64,000 nt of DNA from positions 62,760,987 through 62,824,986 of the forward strand of contig OU744726.1 in assembly GCA_916613615.1 (NCBI GenBank), given 5' to 3'. The translations under genes and the position numbers were made by a program. This document shows positions 1 to 12,501 of the stretch, one piece after another. Position 1 is the stretch's first letter. Each line of letters begins with the position of its first letter. The notes beneath the pieces are model-generated. The model was given only the letters and a program-made list of their open reading frames with translations, was not told the origin of the DNA and ran no database searches. Source of the stretch: Steromphala cineraria (lineage: Eukaryota > Mollusca > Gastropoda > Trochida > Trochidae).

Positions 1-1435
1 ATATACATATCACACTTGAAGAATCTTAACATTCAGACACGTTTCATATAAACAGAACCCTTGGGCTCTTAAAAGCTGCATCTTTGTCGAATTTTTGAAT
101 ATTTTGTACGCCTTGCAGTCATAAAGTTTGATTTTATGTTATTGTTACAAATTGCTCTCCTTTTGTAGAAAATAACAAAGTTTTCTTTATGAATATCATG
201 TTTATTTATTTTCTGAATGTAGTCTTTGTTACGTCAATCTCACTATAAACTTGACAGGGTTGTTCATGCTATATATTTCATCTATTACATGTACATGTTT
301 AACTTGAATTAAGATTTCATGCTAAGGCAATTTGTTGTAATTGCATGGCATACAAAAAATTTCTTTTATCAATTATGTTTTTTATATATTATTTTAATTA
401 AATTATGGCAACATCTACTGATCCAAAAACAGGGATTATCTCCCTAAGGTTTTGTTTTCCTTAGACCTGACACAGCTAATAACTTGATGTACAGATTTGT
501 TAGGGTGAAATTTATAAAAAATATGGGTAAGGATATCAAAATTTCTCTTTTAGATTTGGGGTAAAATTTGGCACCATTGTTTTATTCAGGAGAATTTCAT
601 AGTTTCATTTTGTCAAACTTGTTCCAAACCATCCCCCTCAAATGTTATCAACTAATAAATTGTTTATATTGTATATATTTTGTCTTGTCCTTTTAATTAT
701 GTTTTTCTAAATGTTGTTTTCTTGCAGCTGTTATATACTTAAAATATTTTGTTTTCTCCAAATATGATAATTATTCTAGGAAAGTTCAAAGAAGTCTTCT
801 CAACAGTTCTGAGGATTCCTTAATTAATTGTGTGACTTTCTAATTTGAACTTGTCTTTCATGTCAATCCCTTGAGGACTTGTTTGTTTCAGATAAATATG
901 TTTCCCCTCTAAATACTCATATTTCTTATTAAGAAAGAATGTTTTAAGGAGTTTGTTTTTCTTTGTGAGAGTCGTCATTTCTTTATATTTCTTCACCTAA
1001 ATTTCTGAAAGTGTTTCAGTGGTAAGATAGTTATTCGCTTCTGTATAAAACTTGAATGTAGAACTGGTTAACTAAACCTTTTTGAATTGAAAGGATGGTG
1101 ATAATGTCTGGAATGAAGTCATTTTGATCTTTATATAGGATGAGAATTACTAGAAACAAATTATTCTCAATAATTATCCCCAAGCTGAAGTTTACATATA
1201 GGGGCTCAACCCCTGAATGAAGTACATAAAGGCTGTTACTTTTTTTACTCTTTTTCTTTGTTTTCTTTACAAAAAACTGGTCTTAATTATCATACTTTTA
1301 TCTGCATTGAAATGGTGAGAGAATATATGAACACAGTTAGTAACTCAACTTTCATGGTTTTTGTTCCTTTCAACCTTTACAGTACTAACTACTTACACCC
1401 GTCCCTATATAATATCATTAAATTTATGTGTGTAT
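1..1435. other. AT-rich non-coding interval
   Basis: I see no gene, RNA or structured repeat here. The sequence is AT-rich with frequent stops in all frames and no splice-bounded open stretch. Confidence 0.6.
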
Positions 1436-1503
1436 AGCGAACACCGGATATAGCGAACTAAATTCTTTGGTCCCTTGGAGTTCGGTATATCCGAGTTCTA
1501 CTG
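1436..1503 (-). mobile_element. Pogo/Tigger-like MITE fragment
   Basis: The stretch reads tatagcgaacaccgg, then a second gatatagcgaac motif, and ends gagttctactg followed by TA. The end is the reverse of a CAGTAGAAC... terminus, which is typical of pogo/Tigger-type Tc1-mariner MITEs that duplicate TA. A related, more complete copy lies at 62192-62346. The other terminus is missing or decayed here, so this is called a fragment. Confidence 0.55.
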
Positions 1504-1864
1504 TATATGTTTGTAACTTGAGTACACAGTCTGATTATAAATTATACAAGAGTTTATGCAATGTTGAACACCTTTGTTAATTCATAGCGTTTAGATTGAT
1601 GCACTTAAAAGAAGCTCTTAGACCTGTTGAATAATGAAATACTCCTTTGTTCTTTATGTAAAACTGTGACACGTAGGATTCAGAAAATAAGGTATCATTA
1701 TCTTGTTTGATGAGGAAGAATTAACTATCTTGGGACTCTTGTATTATTTATTATCAACCTGTGAAAGTGGCATAAAAGGAGTGAAATGCTTATATTTGTG
1801 TCATTGTATATATATAGTTCACCAAATGAAAAGTGATATTTCAAATAACATTGACTGGCTTTCC

Positions 1865-2150
1865 ACGTGTACGTATTCATGGATAAAACATGTTGCGTGC
1901 TGCGTAATGTGTGGCGCATAATGTCCGATTCCATGTGTCCGTAATAGTGTGGCGTTATCCAATTTGGCATTCAATGCGTAACGAGTATTTAACACTTTGC
2001 ACAGAAGTTGTTTCCATGTATGCGTGGTTCGTTATGCGTAAAGTGATGTCTTCGTAAGTGCGTATTGCGCATTCAGACAATCTTGTGAGCTTTCAGGCGA
2101 ACACACACTACGTGTTTTGCACTGCGCAAAACCTTCTACGCGTACATCGA
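1865..2150. other. CpG-enriched tract with repeated GCGTA/GCGCAT words
   Basis: In a strongly AT-rich, CpG-poor neighbourhood this segment has many CpGs, mostly in short words such as tgcgtaa, gcgcat and gtgcgta, on both strands. No long ORF with coding character is present. It could be an unmethylated regulatory island or the remnant of a repeat. No gene start can be tied to it. Confidence 0.4.
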
Positions 2151-3806
2151 ATTAACTTCTACTATTTTAGTGTAAATTAAGTGTTGATTACACATTATTC
2201 AGTTGGTTTTCAGGTTTCTTATATGTCAAAAGTTAGGACGCAAAAGAAAAAGAAAATAGATTTGAATTTTACTGAAATTCTTTCTTATATTAAAAATCGC
2301 TAACTTACTGCCAACCATAAAATGAAAACCATAATTCTGACTTGCATAAAATATCTTAAAGTGTTTTATATAAACAACACAATAACACAGAACCATTTAC
2401 ATCTTTTATTATCTCATCAACGTTGTTAACAAACTATATGTAAAGCCTCTGTTTGACCATCAACTTATGGTAACAATATTGACACAGTATACATATGTAC
2501 AGCAGGGCTAGGTATATATCTACAAATATATATATAGCAGTCTAGCTCCTGATATCAACACTTGATAACGGTATGTACACGTCTCAAAACAATTGCCATT
2601 TCAAAAATAATATTTTCATGAATATGTACAACAAAACCAACAATGAGACAATTTCCTCAAACATATAAACAGAACCTTTAAAATGAAAACTGGAATTAAA
2701 TATATTTTTAAAATTAGCTCTCTTTTTCATGATACCTATATATACATTTGATGAAGTTAGTAATTGGAAAAGAAATTATAATCTTCTTGAATATCAGATT
2801 AAATATGAATAATGACTATATACTATAATTCTTAACAAATAATCCTCTTTAAGCTCTAATGAAGCTTTTGAGTGAAACTTTATGCAACTCCTTTCACCAC
2901 TTTTAACTGAAGTTCAGCAACATTGGTCCTGGTCCATAATTGGATGGGTAACTCATTTCCCGAAGAGTTGTGAGATTTCAGGTGTGACATTGTAGAGAAA
3001 CGTTCCCAATTTCAAGCAGCAGTATAATTGGGTACCCGGTTAAGGTTAGAGGATTGATTGCCAGGTACCTTGATTGACAGTTGCTTAGGTTTGAGTAGAA
3101 TTTACTAAAGTCTTTTAAACATCAGAGAATCTTACGTCAAATTATCATACACAAATTTTTCTAGAAATTAAACAGTTATTTAATGACACTATCAAAGGTT
3201 CACAAATATTCTGTAACACTTTAAATGTTACTGTTTCACGTTCTTTTAATAGTAATTGAAAATACAAACATCAAGATGAAATGAAATTGTAAATGAATAT
3301 CCATGCAAACTAAATGTGTATCAATAGTATTGTTTTAGATGGAATTGTTAATGAATCTTCATGATAGACTGAGTGTTTCTCCAAAGCATTGTTTTAGATT
3401 CGGATCCATATATATAAGCGTTACCATGGAAATGTAGCTGTCTACTCTTTGATCTGTATATGTTGTTAATCCAACCCATTTATTATTCATCCACAATCAG
3501 TGCTCTGTACTTGTCTGCATTCTATTTACTTTTTTCCATATAATTGGAATAGATATTTTGATTTCCAATGCACTATGCCTCAAATTCTTTAACCTTCAAA
3601 AATGGTTTTTGTCACAGGACATTCTGTTCTTGTCAATCAATCTGAAAACAATCGTCATTTGGTTATGGTTTATATATCATAACTCTAGTCTTTTGTTATG
3701 CTTGATTAGTTATATCAATTTGAGTGGCTTACAGGAATAACAATGAGATTATATTAGTTAACGATCCACTCTCGTATTTCTTTGTTAATTTTGTGAATTC
3801 AAATGT
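2151..3806. other. Non-coding interval
   Basis: No gene is recognised. The segment around 2905-2975 (aagttcagcaacattgg and following) resembles 24410-24480, which suggests an old dispersed repeat of unknown class. Confidence 0.5.
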
Positions 3807-3928
3807 GTTGAGTTGAATAAATCACTGAGAAATAAATATCTTAAATATCTTAATTCAAATTTGACCAGTTGAGTTGAATAAATCACTGAGAAATAAATAT
3901 CTTAAATATCTTAATTCAAATTTGACAA
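3807..3928. repeat. Two-copy tandem duplication, 61-bp unit
   Basis: The motif gttgagttgaataaatcac begins at 3807 and again at 3868, and the sequence between is near-identical to what follows. This gives two head-to-tail copies of about 61 bp. The near identity suggests a recent slippage or unequal-exchange event in non-coding DNA. Confidence 0.9.
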
Positions 3929-6599
3929 ATTTGAACAGAATTTGCAATTTATTCCATTAAAAATTTACATATGCCTTTATTACTTTGATTTTGAATATAA
4001 ATGTAGTATAAAAGAACATTGATTGAAATTTTCTGTTGTCCTTATTATTACTTTTTGTATTTCAATATTAAAATTACGTATCATTTTGAATTTAAAAAAT
4101 ATGTTTTCCCACGTAGATCTTTATCCAGTTTATTCAAATTAGGAGAATTTTCTTATGTTTTATCTTAATATATCCCTTTAATTCACATCCATTATCAACT
4201 AGAATTTATTTAGGTTAATCCAAAACTATTTTATTTTTTACACTGTTTATTAAAACCAGAATACCATTTCTTCTGAAAGTCGTTTGTACGGAAACACATT
4301 ATATTTGATTTATTACGATAATCACAAAATAATTTGCAATTTTTTAGCCGAATTATAGTTCAGTAGTACATTGACAAGAAACACCAGCATCAATTTCAAC
4401 ATCTTCCATCAGATCGATGGCGGGGAGTCAATGACAGATTGGCAAACTCTCGAACACTTTGACGGATAAAATTGATATTGACAAGTAGTGTCAATTTCTG
4501 TTCTGTGATTGCATGTTTTTATGCATTTAGCCAAGGTAGAAATCTACAATCCTCCGAAAAATATAAGCTGATCACTCTATCTGAAACAGTAATTGCTTGA
4601 AGGCAAGAGTTTCTCGGACTTAATGGTTTGCTTAATTTGAAAGTGGCAACGTTGCCTGGTTAATGTTACGTTTATTTGGTCTCTGTCACAGCAGGAGATG
4701 CTGTTATTGATATTAATGAGAAATATTTCCTCTTTAGGATTATATTGTTATTTGAGAGTAAATATGAAATTGATCACAATATTTTTTCTGAACTGAAGAT
4801 TTATGAATTAATTGCGTATTTAACACATTTGATTCAATATTTGGAAAAAAAGGTTTTCAGGTTATTTCATAACGGGAATTAATTCTTTATATTAAAATTT
4901 AAAATTGGCAAGATTCTGTTTTCTATTTAGAATGGAGAAAAATTATGTTTTGATATTGATAATGATTTTTTCATTTTAAAAGTTATTGTGCATTCTAGCA
5001 TTAATGCTAACAAAAACAGATCTCAAATCATGTTTCAAGTTTCATGTTTCAGCCATTGATTTAGATCTTGGTACTTTTGTCCTTTCCAATCCTTTTATGA
5101 AATCAAAGAACTTATGGCACACTGCATGGTTATTAGAACAACAGTTGAACCACAACTTTGCTGTTGAGCACATTTATTCCTGTGATTTAATTAAATGAAA
5201 AAAAACCATGCTGAACTCACAATTATAAGGATGTCTTTTTACATTGACTAATATCAATCATACTTTGAAAAAGCTAAGTGCTGATAAATCATAATGTGAA
5301 ATGAAATATTGAAATGAAAGAATGTTTCATTCAAATTGAGATGAAATGTTAGTTTCAATGGCAATAGGCTCTTCATAATGAATGTGCACACAATTTATTT
5401 TTGAAAAGACTGGGGTCAATTTTGATACAAATTTTATTAAGCATCAATGCAACTTACATTGTCAAGAGCCCTGCCAAATACCTTCATTTCAGTTTACACT
5501 CAAACTAAGAAATAAGAAAATAATACTCTTAAAATTAATGATTTTTGATAAGATGAATAATGAACTTTAGTAAATATTCTCCTCCTAAAACTTATCAACA
5601 TATAGCTTTATAACTTGTAAATTCTTCATGTTTTTACAAATAATCATGTCTATTGAATTTAGAGAAGCATACATATTCTTTATATATATTGCTTCAGAAT
5701 CATTGTATGAGACAGATGTGATTCAAAGGTATTTGCTGTGATATATTCAGAGTATGTCATATTTGACAAGAATCATGATAAATATCAGTGGATGAAGATA
5801 GTCATGTCAGACATGATATGTTTCCGAACTTCAAAACATCCAACTATGAAGAATAATTGTCATTGGTGAAAAGATCTTGAAATAACAACAAAGCACTCGT
5901 TTCAATTCTGCGACAGGGAGAGACAGATATGCCATGTGATCCTCTGTTATGAAGCTTTTAAGCCGTTATCAAACAACACGGAACACTTTGATCTGCTAAT
6001 ACATGCATTTGCTCTGATCTGGGTAGTTTTAAGTCACATTTCATACTGTGATTGTGTCACAATTATCAAATGGAATCCACATTGCATGTGGTTGTCGGCA
6101 GTCAGCTGTTACAGCTTTCTATCTGGCGACAACAATTGGATATATCCATTCTACTTAGTCTCACCAATTCAATAAATTGGACAAATTTGTAGGAATCAAA
6201 AACACTTTTAGCTTTTATGTTTCAGAAGTGAATGAAAATGCTTTTGAATGAAAAAATAGGCAATTACTGCTGCCATATATCCATTTTACAAATAAAATAT
6301 TCATATTTGTGTTGATGAAGTTAGAAGTTTGTGTTTCCTAAACTACCAGAAAGTTTTATCAAGTTAAAGTTTACACATGCTCTTTGAGTCAATAATGTCT
6401 AAACAAAGAATGTTGAACAATGATGCTATCTTTAAAACTGATCATTATGTAATCAACGATGTCTTCAAAACCTTTTTGAAAAGTTAATCATGAATCCTCT
6501 TCAAATATCAAGTGATACCTCTATGAAATCAGCACTGGAGACACAAGCATATATTCAAACCTGAAACAGTCACCTGCCCTATTTATATTACTTGTCCAA
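3929..6599. other. Non-coding interval downstream of the GPCR
   Basis: No gene is seen. ORFs of 60-80 codons occur, but they lack coding character and splice context. The part nearest 6600 is presumably the 3' UTR of the minus-strand receptor gene. I found no clear AATAAA on the minus strand in the first few hundred bases. Confidence 0.5.
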
Positions 6600-7619
6600 C
6601 TAACGCTGAGCGTAGGATGTTTCCTGGTTTATGGTAGCACTGTTGTCGTTCCTGCACACGAGACAGCACAAGAGGTGCCTGTAGGCGTTCTGGAAGTTCC
6701 TATCCATCACCGTGTATATCACAGGGTTCAAACAGTACAGAAGCCACGCCATAAACGGGGCCCATATGTGAGGCAGAGGAATCTTAAAGTTCGGATCCAC
6801 GATATTCACACCAAAATATGGCGTGGTCCCAATGAGGAATCCACAGAAAATACACAGCATCATCCCCGTCAGACGCAGAGAATCCTTCTGGGTTTTCTGT
6901 CTACGGTACTGACTCTGCGAACGCGTGACACGTTTTCGGGACGTATATGCTAAACATCCGATTCTAGCATAACAAAACACAATGAAAATACAAGGGATCA
7001 CAAATCCGAGAGTAATTGTCGTAATCTTGTGCGACTTCCGTGCTGAATGTGTGAAGGTACACTGAAGAACTTTCTCTTCAAAGGAAAACGACCCCCAAAC
7101 TTCAAATACCGGAGTTATGCAGAAGAATATGGAGAAGGCCCAGCAGATTATTACAACTGCATAGAACGGGAGGCGTGTTGTGAACTTAGGGTATATCTGT
7201 GGGTGGCAGATATGGAGGTAACGGTAAAATGCAATAGCACTCAACAACATCATATTCACTCCGATCAACCAGAAGCGTATTGCGGCATGAAGGACACAGA
7301 ACTGTATGGGGAGGACCCAGTCATGGTTGTGGAATATCATGGCTTGTAGGGGGAGGATCAACAAGCAGTAGATCACCTGGGCAAAGCTGAGGTTGCCGAT
7401 TAGAATACTGTTGATGTTCGCCTTGAGGTTCGATGTGACGATCGCAAACACAGTGAGCAGGTTTCCTGTGAATCCGAAGAAGGCGAACAAGATGGTGACG
7501 ATCTCGGCTGCAAGGTAGACTGCATCGGGTAGGTCTGGGATCTCACTGCTAGAGGAACAGTTGGAGCAGTTCTTGTCCTCCAGCGAGTACGGGGAGTGGT
7601 TGTTGGTCGGAACTTCCAT
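6600..7619 (-). CDS. Class A GPCR, Tre1/moody/GPR84-like orphan receptor
   Basis: A complete seven-transmembrane receptor of 339 residues in one exon. The ATG at 7619 is the first after an in-frame TGA and ends the plausible start choices; the stop is TAG at 6602-6600. Landmarks: N-glycosylation sites N17 and N20, TM1 GNLL (N53), TM2 NLSFAQ, C108 paired with C187 in the second extracellular loop, YRY at 132-134, W160, P209, TM7 NPVIY at 298-302, then helix 8 and a cysteine cluster (CCLVC) that could be palmitoylated. The WGSFSFEEK and FCYARIG segments resemble Drosophila Tre1/moody, which act in cell migration and barrier formation. Three canonical residues differ: D2.50 is Gln81, the DRY Asp is Tyr, and W6.48 is Thr265. 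Ligand unknown. It acts in the plasma membrane, presumably through G proteins. Confidence 0.93.
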   Translation of the reverse strand: MEVPTNNHSPYSLEDKNCSNCSSSSEIPDLPDAVYLAAEIVTILFAFFGFTGNLLTVFAIVTSNLKANINSILIGNLSFAQVIYCLLILPLQAMIFHNHDWVLPIQFCVLHAAIRFWLIGVNMMLLSAIAFYRYLHICHPQIYPKFTTRLPFYAVVIICWAFSIFFCITPVFEVWGSFSFEEKVLQCTFTHSARKSHKITTITLGFVIPCIFIVFCYARIGCLAYTSRKRVTRSQSQYRRQKTQKDSLRLTGMMLCIFCGFLIGTTPYFGVNIVDPNFKIPLPHIWAPFMAWLLYCLNPVIYTVMDRNFQNAYRHLLCCLVCRNDNSATINQETSYAQR

Positions 7620-7985
7620 CTTCACTTGTCAAACCTTCAAATCTAGTTCTCAGGGAAAGTGTTTCCAATCGGTTTATGATATGTTTGAGGTTGAGGACAT
7701 TTTGAACAGCTCCTTGCTGATGTTTATGAATGCCTCGATAAGGTTTTGCCCCCTTTGAATTAGTTCATGTGTATAGTGGATATCATACTTTTCCTTCACC
7801 AAAAAAAGAATAGTTATGAACTTCACATCATTGCAGCAGGAGAAGCACTGCTCTGTCTCTGGTTTCGTTCCTTGTCAGATGTCATCGTGCTCAGCACAGC
7901 AGGAGGCCTGGAGAGAGCTCAAGAAGATGCAGTTCAAAGTCTTATAGGCTTGGAGAGGGCAGACTTCAGGCATCAGTCATAGGAT
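7620..7985 (-). other. 5' UTR part of the GPCR exon, with 3' splice acceptor
   Basis: Reading leftward on the minus strand, the pyrimidine-rich tract ttctgttctcttccttccag ends at 7986. It is followed by about 366 bases without a long ORF in the receptor frame, then by the receptor ATG. This indicates a spliced transcript whose first, non-coding exon lies upstream at a higher coordinate. A tiny upstream ORF (ATG ACT GAT GCC TGA) starts near 7980 and could dampen translation. The matching donor is not proven; the strong donor at 31737 is a candidate. Confidence 0.6.
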
Positions 7986-8603
7986 CTGGAAGGAAGAGAA
8001 CAGAATATAAGGTTATGGGTTTAGAAAGAACAATTTTGTAAGCAGTGTTGTTCCTGTGTTGAATTTGTGAAAATTTCCCATCTTTTTGGCTAGGTGTCTA
8101 TCTAACTATTAGGATAGGATGCCTTTATCATAGTTTCATATATTATATCCAAAATGACCCAAACCCCTACATTGAGCACTTAATAACAACACTGTTTTCG
8201 GTATATGAAAAGTGAACCTCATAGTTAGAATAAATGCGAATAAACTTATCGATGACCTCCTCTTTGAAAAAAAGCTTAGCCCCAAACATATTCCAAATTC
8301 AAGCAAAAGAATATACATATTATTGTCTATCAACTAAGAAATAACAATAAATCATCAAGCATTTTCACTATGAGTTCTGAAAGATTTGACAACATGTTTG
8401 TAAACATTAGACCTGTACTTTGATAGTTGAGCATAACACCAACATTTGATCTTGAATGAAAGACTAAATGGATGAAATATTCATAATTCCTAAATTAAAT
8501 TATTTTATGTCATAAATTCACAGACTAGATTGAAGAACAAAAAAGTTAATTTTGATATTTATAAAGGTTGAGTGGTAAGGAAGTTCAATTAAAAAAGGGT
8601 CCT
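7986..8603. other. Probable intron of the GPCR transcription unit
   Basis: No coding sequence is visible. The interval follows the acceptor at 7986 and has intron-like AT-rich composition. Confidence 0.4.
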
Positions 8604-8607
8604 TTAA

Positions 8608-8954
8608 AGGGGCAGTATCACGTTTTTTGGTAATTTTATATTTCAAAATTTTCACTGATAATTGTAAGTTAATGCTAAATGTATTATATTGACAGTGTCA
8701 AAATTCTTATTACACAAGCCAATCATCCATAGTCAGAGGACAAAGTATGAAGAAATCCATTGGCGTCCATTTGATGTGAACACCTTTAATTCATTTTGTG
8801 TAAGAAAAAGGAATCGCATGGCTAAACTTTACGTTATATATTTGAATTATTACTGCTCCATTTAGTTTAAATACATTGTTTTTCAATTGGAACCATTAGT
8901 TTTCGTTTTCTTGACATCACCTTATATTTCCCCTAAAAACGTGCCACTGCCCCT
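8608..8954 (-). mobile_element. TTAA MITE, full copy
   Basis: A full-length copy flanked by TTAA at 8604-8607 and 8955-8958. The ends are aggggcagtatcacg and cgtgccactgcccct, an inverted repeat of about 22 bp. It is in the reverse orientation relative to the family consensus (orientation plus begins AGGGGCAGTAGCACG then TAGGGGGAATAT). There is no coding capacity. TTAA targets with A/G-rich ends suggest mobilisation by a Kolobok or piggyBac-type transposase; that assignment is inference. Confidence 0.9.
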
Positions 8955-8958
8955 TTAA

Positions 8959-11566
8959 ACTATCAACAAATATCATCATTTTCAAATGTTAAGTTCAGTT
9001 GGTAAGTTACTTAACATTTCATAAAAATATTTTTGGCAAACCATTTTTTTTATTTTTGTCACTGTTTTTTTCTATATATTCAATTTGGCCCAATTGTTTT
9101 CGAGCAGAATTCTTTCAATTTGATTCCATTTTTGCAATTTTAATTTTTTCAAATAAACTTCAATGAATAAGATGCAAAATGTAATTCTTCAGAGTGTAAA
9201 ATGTCATTTATGACCTGATTACATCCATAAATGAATTCAGTGTGATAATTCAAGCAGAAACTGCATGGCACCATTTAAGTGAATATAATAATAGTGTTAT
9301 TTGTTACAAGTTAAGCTTTACCTATCGTAAATATTTTATGGGGAATGTTAAAAAGGATTATCTTGCAATAGGTTAAATGTATTTTTTCAATTTTCACAAA
9401 ATCTTTTTACATCCCTAAAAAATACTAGAGTGCCTTTGATTTCTATGATTTAAAATAACAGGTTCTCTGCACATTAGAACCTCTGCTAAATTGGTAGACC
9501 TTTGCAGCAATTTCATCCCCGTCTGTAATAGAAATCCACTTTATTTCGACAGGTCGTCTGTTTTTGTCCATTTTTTTCAGCTCGTGATTGATTGGCAAGA
9601 CTTTGACTAACTGAATGCTTAAATCTTTCAAAATACAAAAAAAAACATCAGAACATTGATTTTCTGATCAATAGGATGAAAGAAAATGTGATTTTAGTTT
9701 CTGTAATTCTATGTTGTCAGTTCAGATTTAAAAAAAAATAATTCTTCTCTCTTATTGGTTGGCTTGGGTTACCTTTTGGTAACGTCTGATTTCGATTTTA
9801 GTCCCAACTTGATTTGTACAAATATTTTCCTGCCAAGATTGCTCAATAAATCAAGCTGATATCTGAATCTGTCTGAGAGTCGTTTGTTTGTTAAGCTATT
9901 TTCAATGTTTTCTGGTGTGTTGACAATGTAGTTAAGATATTTTCAAATCTAATATTCCTTTCCAAAACAAAAATTCTTTCATTTGGCAAGGGTTTTCATA
10001 ATATTCTTTGAATCGATTTTGACTTAAATTTGGCTTGTTGTTGCTATTTATTTTGTATACAGAACAAATACTAATATTAGTTTGCAATTTTATCTATTTG
10101 TTATTTTAAATTTTATTCCTCGTTAAAATGAATTACCATGAAAAAATTGATTTAATTTAGGAATTGATCGCAAATGTGATGAACTCATTTGGACAATTGT
10201 TAGCTCGATCATTAAAAGGTTCTTTCATGTCCCGGGGATATCTTTTTATTCAGGTTGATGATATTTTACTTTAGTTTCTATTTTATCTGCAGTTTTATTA
10301 GAAACATGAATATACACATTCTATATTAATAAAAAATAATATTGTTAAAATGAAAATGTCTCGTAAACATCCTCATCTAAAATACTCCTATATTTTAATA
10401 TTTTTTCTTTAAATATAAATCTTGTTTATATGTAAAGATATAACTGTCAATTAGAAATTTGATCACAAACAACATCACAGCAACTTCTCTCAAAACATGT
10501 TTTATGGTAACCAAACAGCCTGTGTTTTTTATTTTCTTTATCTCAGATAGGGGTTAATTTCAAAACTTGTATATATTCAGTCATGGAATGATACCGGAGA
10601 TGTAATAAGAGAGTTGTTTTGGTTTATGCCTATTGTTTTATTTCAGAGGTTAAGAAATCCAACTGTCAAATCAATAAAGAATTAGTTTATCACGTATTTG
10701 TTCTAATTTCTCAGGACAATAAGATGGTTGTTGTGAAAATGTTTAATCAAGTTATTTACAAAGTTTATTGACTTGAGACATGAGTTAGAGACATGGTGAA
10801 TAATCGTTTTACCGGCCGGCCTGGCCTGCTAAAATTCTGATTATGGTTCTGAGCAATTTAACAATTGGATCAAACCATTTATTACGACAACTATAGTCAT
10901 TCTTAGGAACCAAAACTCATTTACTGTGAAAGTGTTATTCAAGTCGAATGATTTTTTGTTGTTGACCAACAACATCATCAAGGTAAAGATCCTTGGACCG
11001 TTTCAAGCAAAACCATACTGCAGATAGTCTGATAAAGTCATATGCTAGTGATTGGGATGCATGTATAGCAGCTTTGGTTTTAATTCTTTTTATTCACATT
11101 AAATGAAATGGATCAGGAACAAGTTCTCCAACATAGGATAACCTCTCCAGATTATAGCTTAGCTGGTATTGTTATTGTAAATTGAGCTTAGCTTCACCTG
11201 ATAGAAAATCTCATTTTTTATTATATAATACATACATTCAATAGATTAGAAATTTAAACTTGTCTTTAAAAACATATAACTCTGCGGTCTTCACAGTATG
11301 TTTTTACTAACAAAATATCCAATTTCATTAACTATCAACCAAGACTGCAGAGTGGACAGATACAGAGATTCCACTTTCAGAAAACAAAATCATGGCAGAG
11401 ACCTTCTAGCTTGGCAAATGATACCGTGTCATGATTTAGATCTGAATGAGTTTTTTGTGAAGATATGAGGTGCACAAATAGGCTGGTCTGTCATAGCTGA
11501 TGTAATGTGCATGGCTACAAGATAGTAGGTAAAGATAATGAAATCAAGAACCATTCAACTTGAGGT
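8959..11566. other. Non-coding interval
   Basis: No gene, RNA or organised repeat is recognised. Composition is AT-rich throughout; the isolated ggccggcctggcc near 10813 is a short GC-rich palindrome-like spot without context. Confidence 0.5.
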
Positions 11567-11570
11567 TTAA

Positions 11571-11926
11571 AGGGGCAGTAGCACGTTTTTATGGGGAATA
11601 TAAGGTGATGTCAGGAAAATGAAAATTAATGGTTCCGATTGAATGAAAATGTATTTAAACTACATGAAGCAGCACTGATTTAAATATATAACGTAAAGTT
11701 TAGCCATGCGATTCCTTTTTCTTACACAAAATGAATTAAAGGTGTTCACACAAAAATGGCCGCCAATGGATTTCATGTGAATCTCCATACTTTGTCCTCT
11801 GACTATGGATGATTGGCTTGTGTAATGTGATTTTTGACACTGTCAAATTAATACATTTAGCATTACCTTACAATTATCAGTTAATATTTAAAATACAAAA
11901 TTATCCAAAAACGTGCTACTGCCCCT
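11571..11926 (+). mobile_element. TTAA MITE, full copy
   Basis: Flanked by TTAA at 11567-11570 and 11927-11930. It has the family ends, the ggtgttcacac segment and the aatggccgcc segment in the middle. Closely matches the copies at 27120, 40887, 42414 and 60759. Confidence 0.92.
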
Positions 11927-11937
11927 TTAAGAACACA

Positions 11938-12367
11938 AGTTGATAAAAGTAACAAATATCCGAGGCTTGCCGAGGATATTTTACTTTTATCAACGAGTAT
12001 TGATATATTTGATGTCAGAAGATACGAGGGTGAGATTCTATTTATCATCCAAAATCATTTTTTATCACATTTGCATGAAAAATATACATCTTTGAACATT
12101 GCATAGCCCTAAAACTCCTAAACCAGTGATGTCATAGCATTGTGACATCATGGTGTTTATGAAGTCATAGCATTATGACGCCATTGTGTTTATGACATCA
12201 TAGCATTGTGACGTCATGACTGATGATGTAAAACATTTGTGATGGCATGTATTTTCTGATTACAGGGCATTGTTCAAAATCTACTGTCAAAGCGATATCT
12301 CCTAGGAGATATCGCTTCATCTTCCACAAGCGATATCTCCTGTGGAACCCAGTTTTGGATGATAAAT
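11938..12367. repeat. Dispersed repeat with nested inverted repeats, CRE-like array and perfect palindrome
   Basis: The left part has inverted arms gttgataaaagtaa and ttacttttatcaac around nearly matching atatccgag/gaggatat. A second pair of arms (atttatcatccaaaa at 12040-12054, its inverse at 12353-12367) encloses three 33-bp units with tcatagcatt at 12132, 12165 and 12198, rich in TGACATCA/TGACGTCA words. A perfect 26-bp palindrome lies at 12291-12316 (half-site AGCGATATCTCCT), and a further half copy at 12329-12346. I could not find a target duplication, so its class is unknown. Confidence 0.6.
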
Positions 12368-12501
12368 GCACTGACTCTATTTAAGATGCCAAACTTCTGA
12401 AAGCTTTGAAGATTCTTCATTTAAACTTGTTAGATTAAAAGAATTAATGGACAAAATAAACCTTTTTAGGAATTTAGAAAAATGTTGAAATAGATAGGTT
12501 C

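Noticed and set aside
6675..7349. Plus-strand ORFs of 92 and 100 codons across the GPCR
   Set aside because: Antisense shadows of the receptor coding sequence without recognisable domains.
7620..7625. Receptor start two codons upstream
   Set aside because: That codon is GTG; the ATG at 7619 is the first after an in-frame stop.
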